This document shows positions 63,248 to 64,000 of a DNA stretch of 64,000 nucleotides, piece by piece. Every line of letters begins with the position of its first letter. Position 1 is the first letter of the stretch. The translations under genes were made by a program, and so were the position numbers. This DNA comes from Corallococcus coralloides DSM 2259 (GTDB taxonomy: Bacteria > Myxococcota > Myxococcia > Myxococcales > Myxococcaceae): the NCBI RefSeq assembly GCF_000255295.1, contig NC_017030.1:434001-498000 (forward strand). Reading direction: 5' to 3'. A model generated the notes under the pieces. That model searched no databases. It saw nothing but the letters and a program-made list of their open reading frames with translations, and was not told the DNA's origin.

Positions 63248-64000
63248 CTACTCGCCTTCCAACGTCACTTCCATCAACCCGTCCACCGGCGCCTTGCCCG
63301 GACGCTCCATCACGCCCCGGAGCAGGTACGTCACCGGCGAGCCCACCATCGGTCGCACCAGGCCGCTCAGCACCCCCAGCGACTCCACCGGCGCGCTGCG
63401 CTGGAGCAGCGACGTGCCCTTGAGCGTCACGGCCGGCTTGCCGTCGCGGTCGGTGAGCTCCGCCCGCCACGTGCTCTTCGCCTTCTCCCCCGTCTGCGTG
63501 AGCGTGAAGGACTCCAGGAGCTTCGCGGCCCCCTTGTCCTCCCAGACATACACGGGCGCGTAATCGCCCCCCTGGCCCTCGCGCCCCAGCACCACTGCGT
63601 ACGGCGGGCCCTTGATGGCGCGGAAGCGCACCCAGCGCTTCGCCAACTTCGCCGGCGCCACCGTGCTGCGCGAGTGGTCCGCGTAGCCGCCGCCCGACAG
63701 CGTCACCGCCTCCGTCTTGGGCACCTGGAGCGTCACCTTCACGGGGCTGCCGGCCACCAGCACCTCGTGGCGGTAGCGGTCCTTGCCTTCCTCCACCACG
63801 GAGCCGTCCGGCGACCACGGCTCGGGCTTGCGCGCGTACTCCAGCGTCACCCGGCCATTGTCCAACGCCGCGTCCACCGTCAGGCCCGTGTCCGAAGCCC
63901 GGGCGAGGCACGTGCCCACCTTCAACGTGTCCGTGGTCGCGGTGTAGCTCCACTCCTTCGCGCCCACGCGCGTCTGAGGCGCCCAGGCGGCCTTGCCCGG
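63248..64000 (-). CDS. lipocalin/CrtC-like protein, N-terminus beyond window
   Basis: The frame is open to the right edge of the window with no stop, so the N-terminus is missing; about 250 C-terminal residues are visible. Segments YARKPEPWSPDG, SGGGYADHSRSTVAP, WVRFRAIKGPPYAVVLGREGQGG are reminiscent of the CrtC/AttH-like double-lipocalin family (hydroxyneurosporene synthase type), where GYxDH is a conserved core motif. That is a tentative call, since function is varied in this family. It lies 19 bp upstream of the phosphatase gene. Confidence 0.5.
   Translation of the reverse strand, partial: PGKAAWAPQTRVGAKEWSYTATTDTLKVGTCLARASDTGLTVDAALDNGRVTLEYARKPEPWSPDGSVVEEGKDRYRHEVLVAGSPVKVTLQVPKTEAVTLSGGGYADHSRSTVAPAKLAKRWVRFRAIKGPPYAVVLGREGQGGDYAPVYVWEDKGAAKLLESFTLTQTGEKAKSTWRAELTDRDGKPAVTLKGTSLLQRSAPVESLGVLSGLVRPMVGSPVTYLLRGVMERPGKAPVDGLMEVTLEGE

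Overview
The window is about 70% GC with very dense coding, almost every gene ends in long in-frame shadow ORFs, and the content (several PAS/GAF histidine kinases and response regulators, many lipoproteins, a MoxR/vWA/beta-propeller system, MMPL exporters, VIT-vWA protein) fits a predatory myxobacterium of the Myxococcaceae (Corallococcus/Myxococcus type). This is an inference from composition and gene families; no 16S gene is present.

Layout. 1-5.6 kb: a truncated large lipoprotein, small secreted and CBS proteins, a MobA-like nucleotidyltransferase, then two tandem paralogous outer-membrane-type proteins. 5.6-17.6 kb: an OmpA-domain protein behind a PAS-GAF-PAS-GAF histidine kinase, a HAD phosphatase, atpA and atpH separated by a PAS pseudo-histidine kinase whose phospho-acceptor His is Asp, a DnaK-like chaperone, and a REC-pseudoREC-PilZ regulator. 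17.7-24.4 kb: a beta-propeller lipoprotein, a MATE exporter, a LysM protein, two alpha/beta hydrolases and a small outer-membrane protein.

24.4-32.2 kb holds the most notable system: a MoxR AAA ATPase followed, after a 1.4-kb interval filled by three opposite-strand genes of visibly lower GC, by three translationally coupled genes (bpX5-like, vWA plus beta-propeller, bpX6-like plus beta-propeller). This corresponds to the MoxR-vWA-beta-propeller ternary systems proposed to be NTP-dependent conflict systems. Next door, 32.2-35.7 kb has a response regulator carrying a RelE/ParE-like C-terminal domain, a divergent small protein that resembles that same domain, a hybrid-less PAS histidine kinase and a convergent single-domain response regulator.

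36-46 kb: a second LysM hydrolase, an archaeal-type ornithine cyclodeaminase family protein (TIGR00300), a secreted propeller protein, a PPC-domain lipoprotein, GST, acyl-CoA dehydrogenase, and a secreted VIT-vWA protein. 46.1-48.3 kb is a two-gene Septu (PtuA ATPase, PtuB HNH) anti-phage module with clearly lower GC than its surroundings. 48.4-64 kb: slipin/SPFH protein, a tRNA-Phe-like gene with a poorly paired acceptor stem, methyltransferase, GlgX debranching enzyme, two low-complexity Thr/Ser/Gly/Pro-rich exported proteins, a divergent pair of paralogous MMPL exporters, a fatty acid hydroxylase, a dual-specificity phosphatase and a truncated lipocalin/CrtC-like protein.

No rRNA operon, CRISPR array, complete insertion sequence or prophage was seen.
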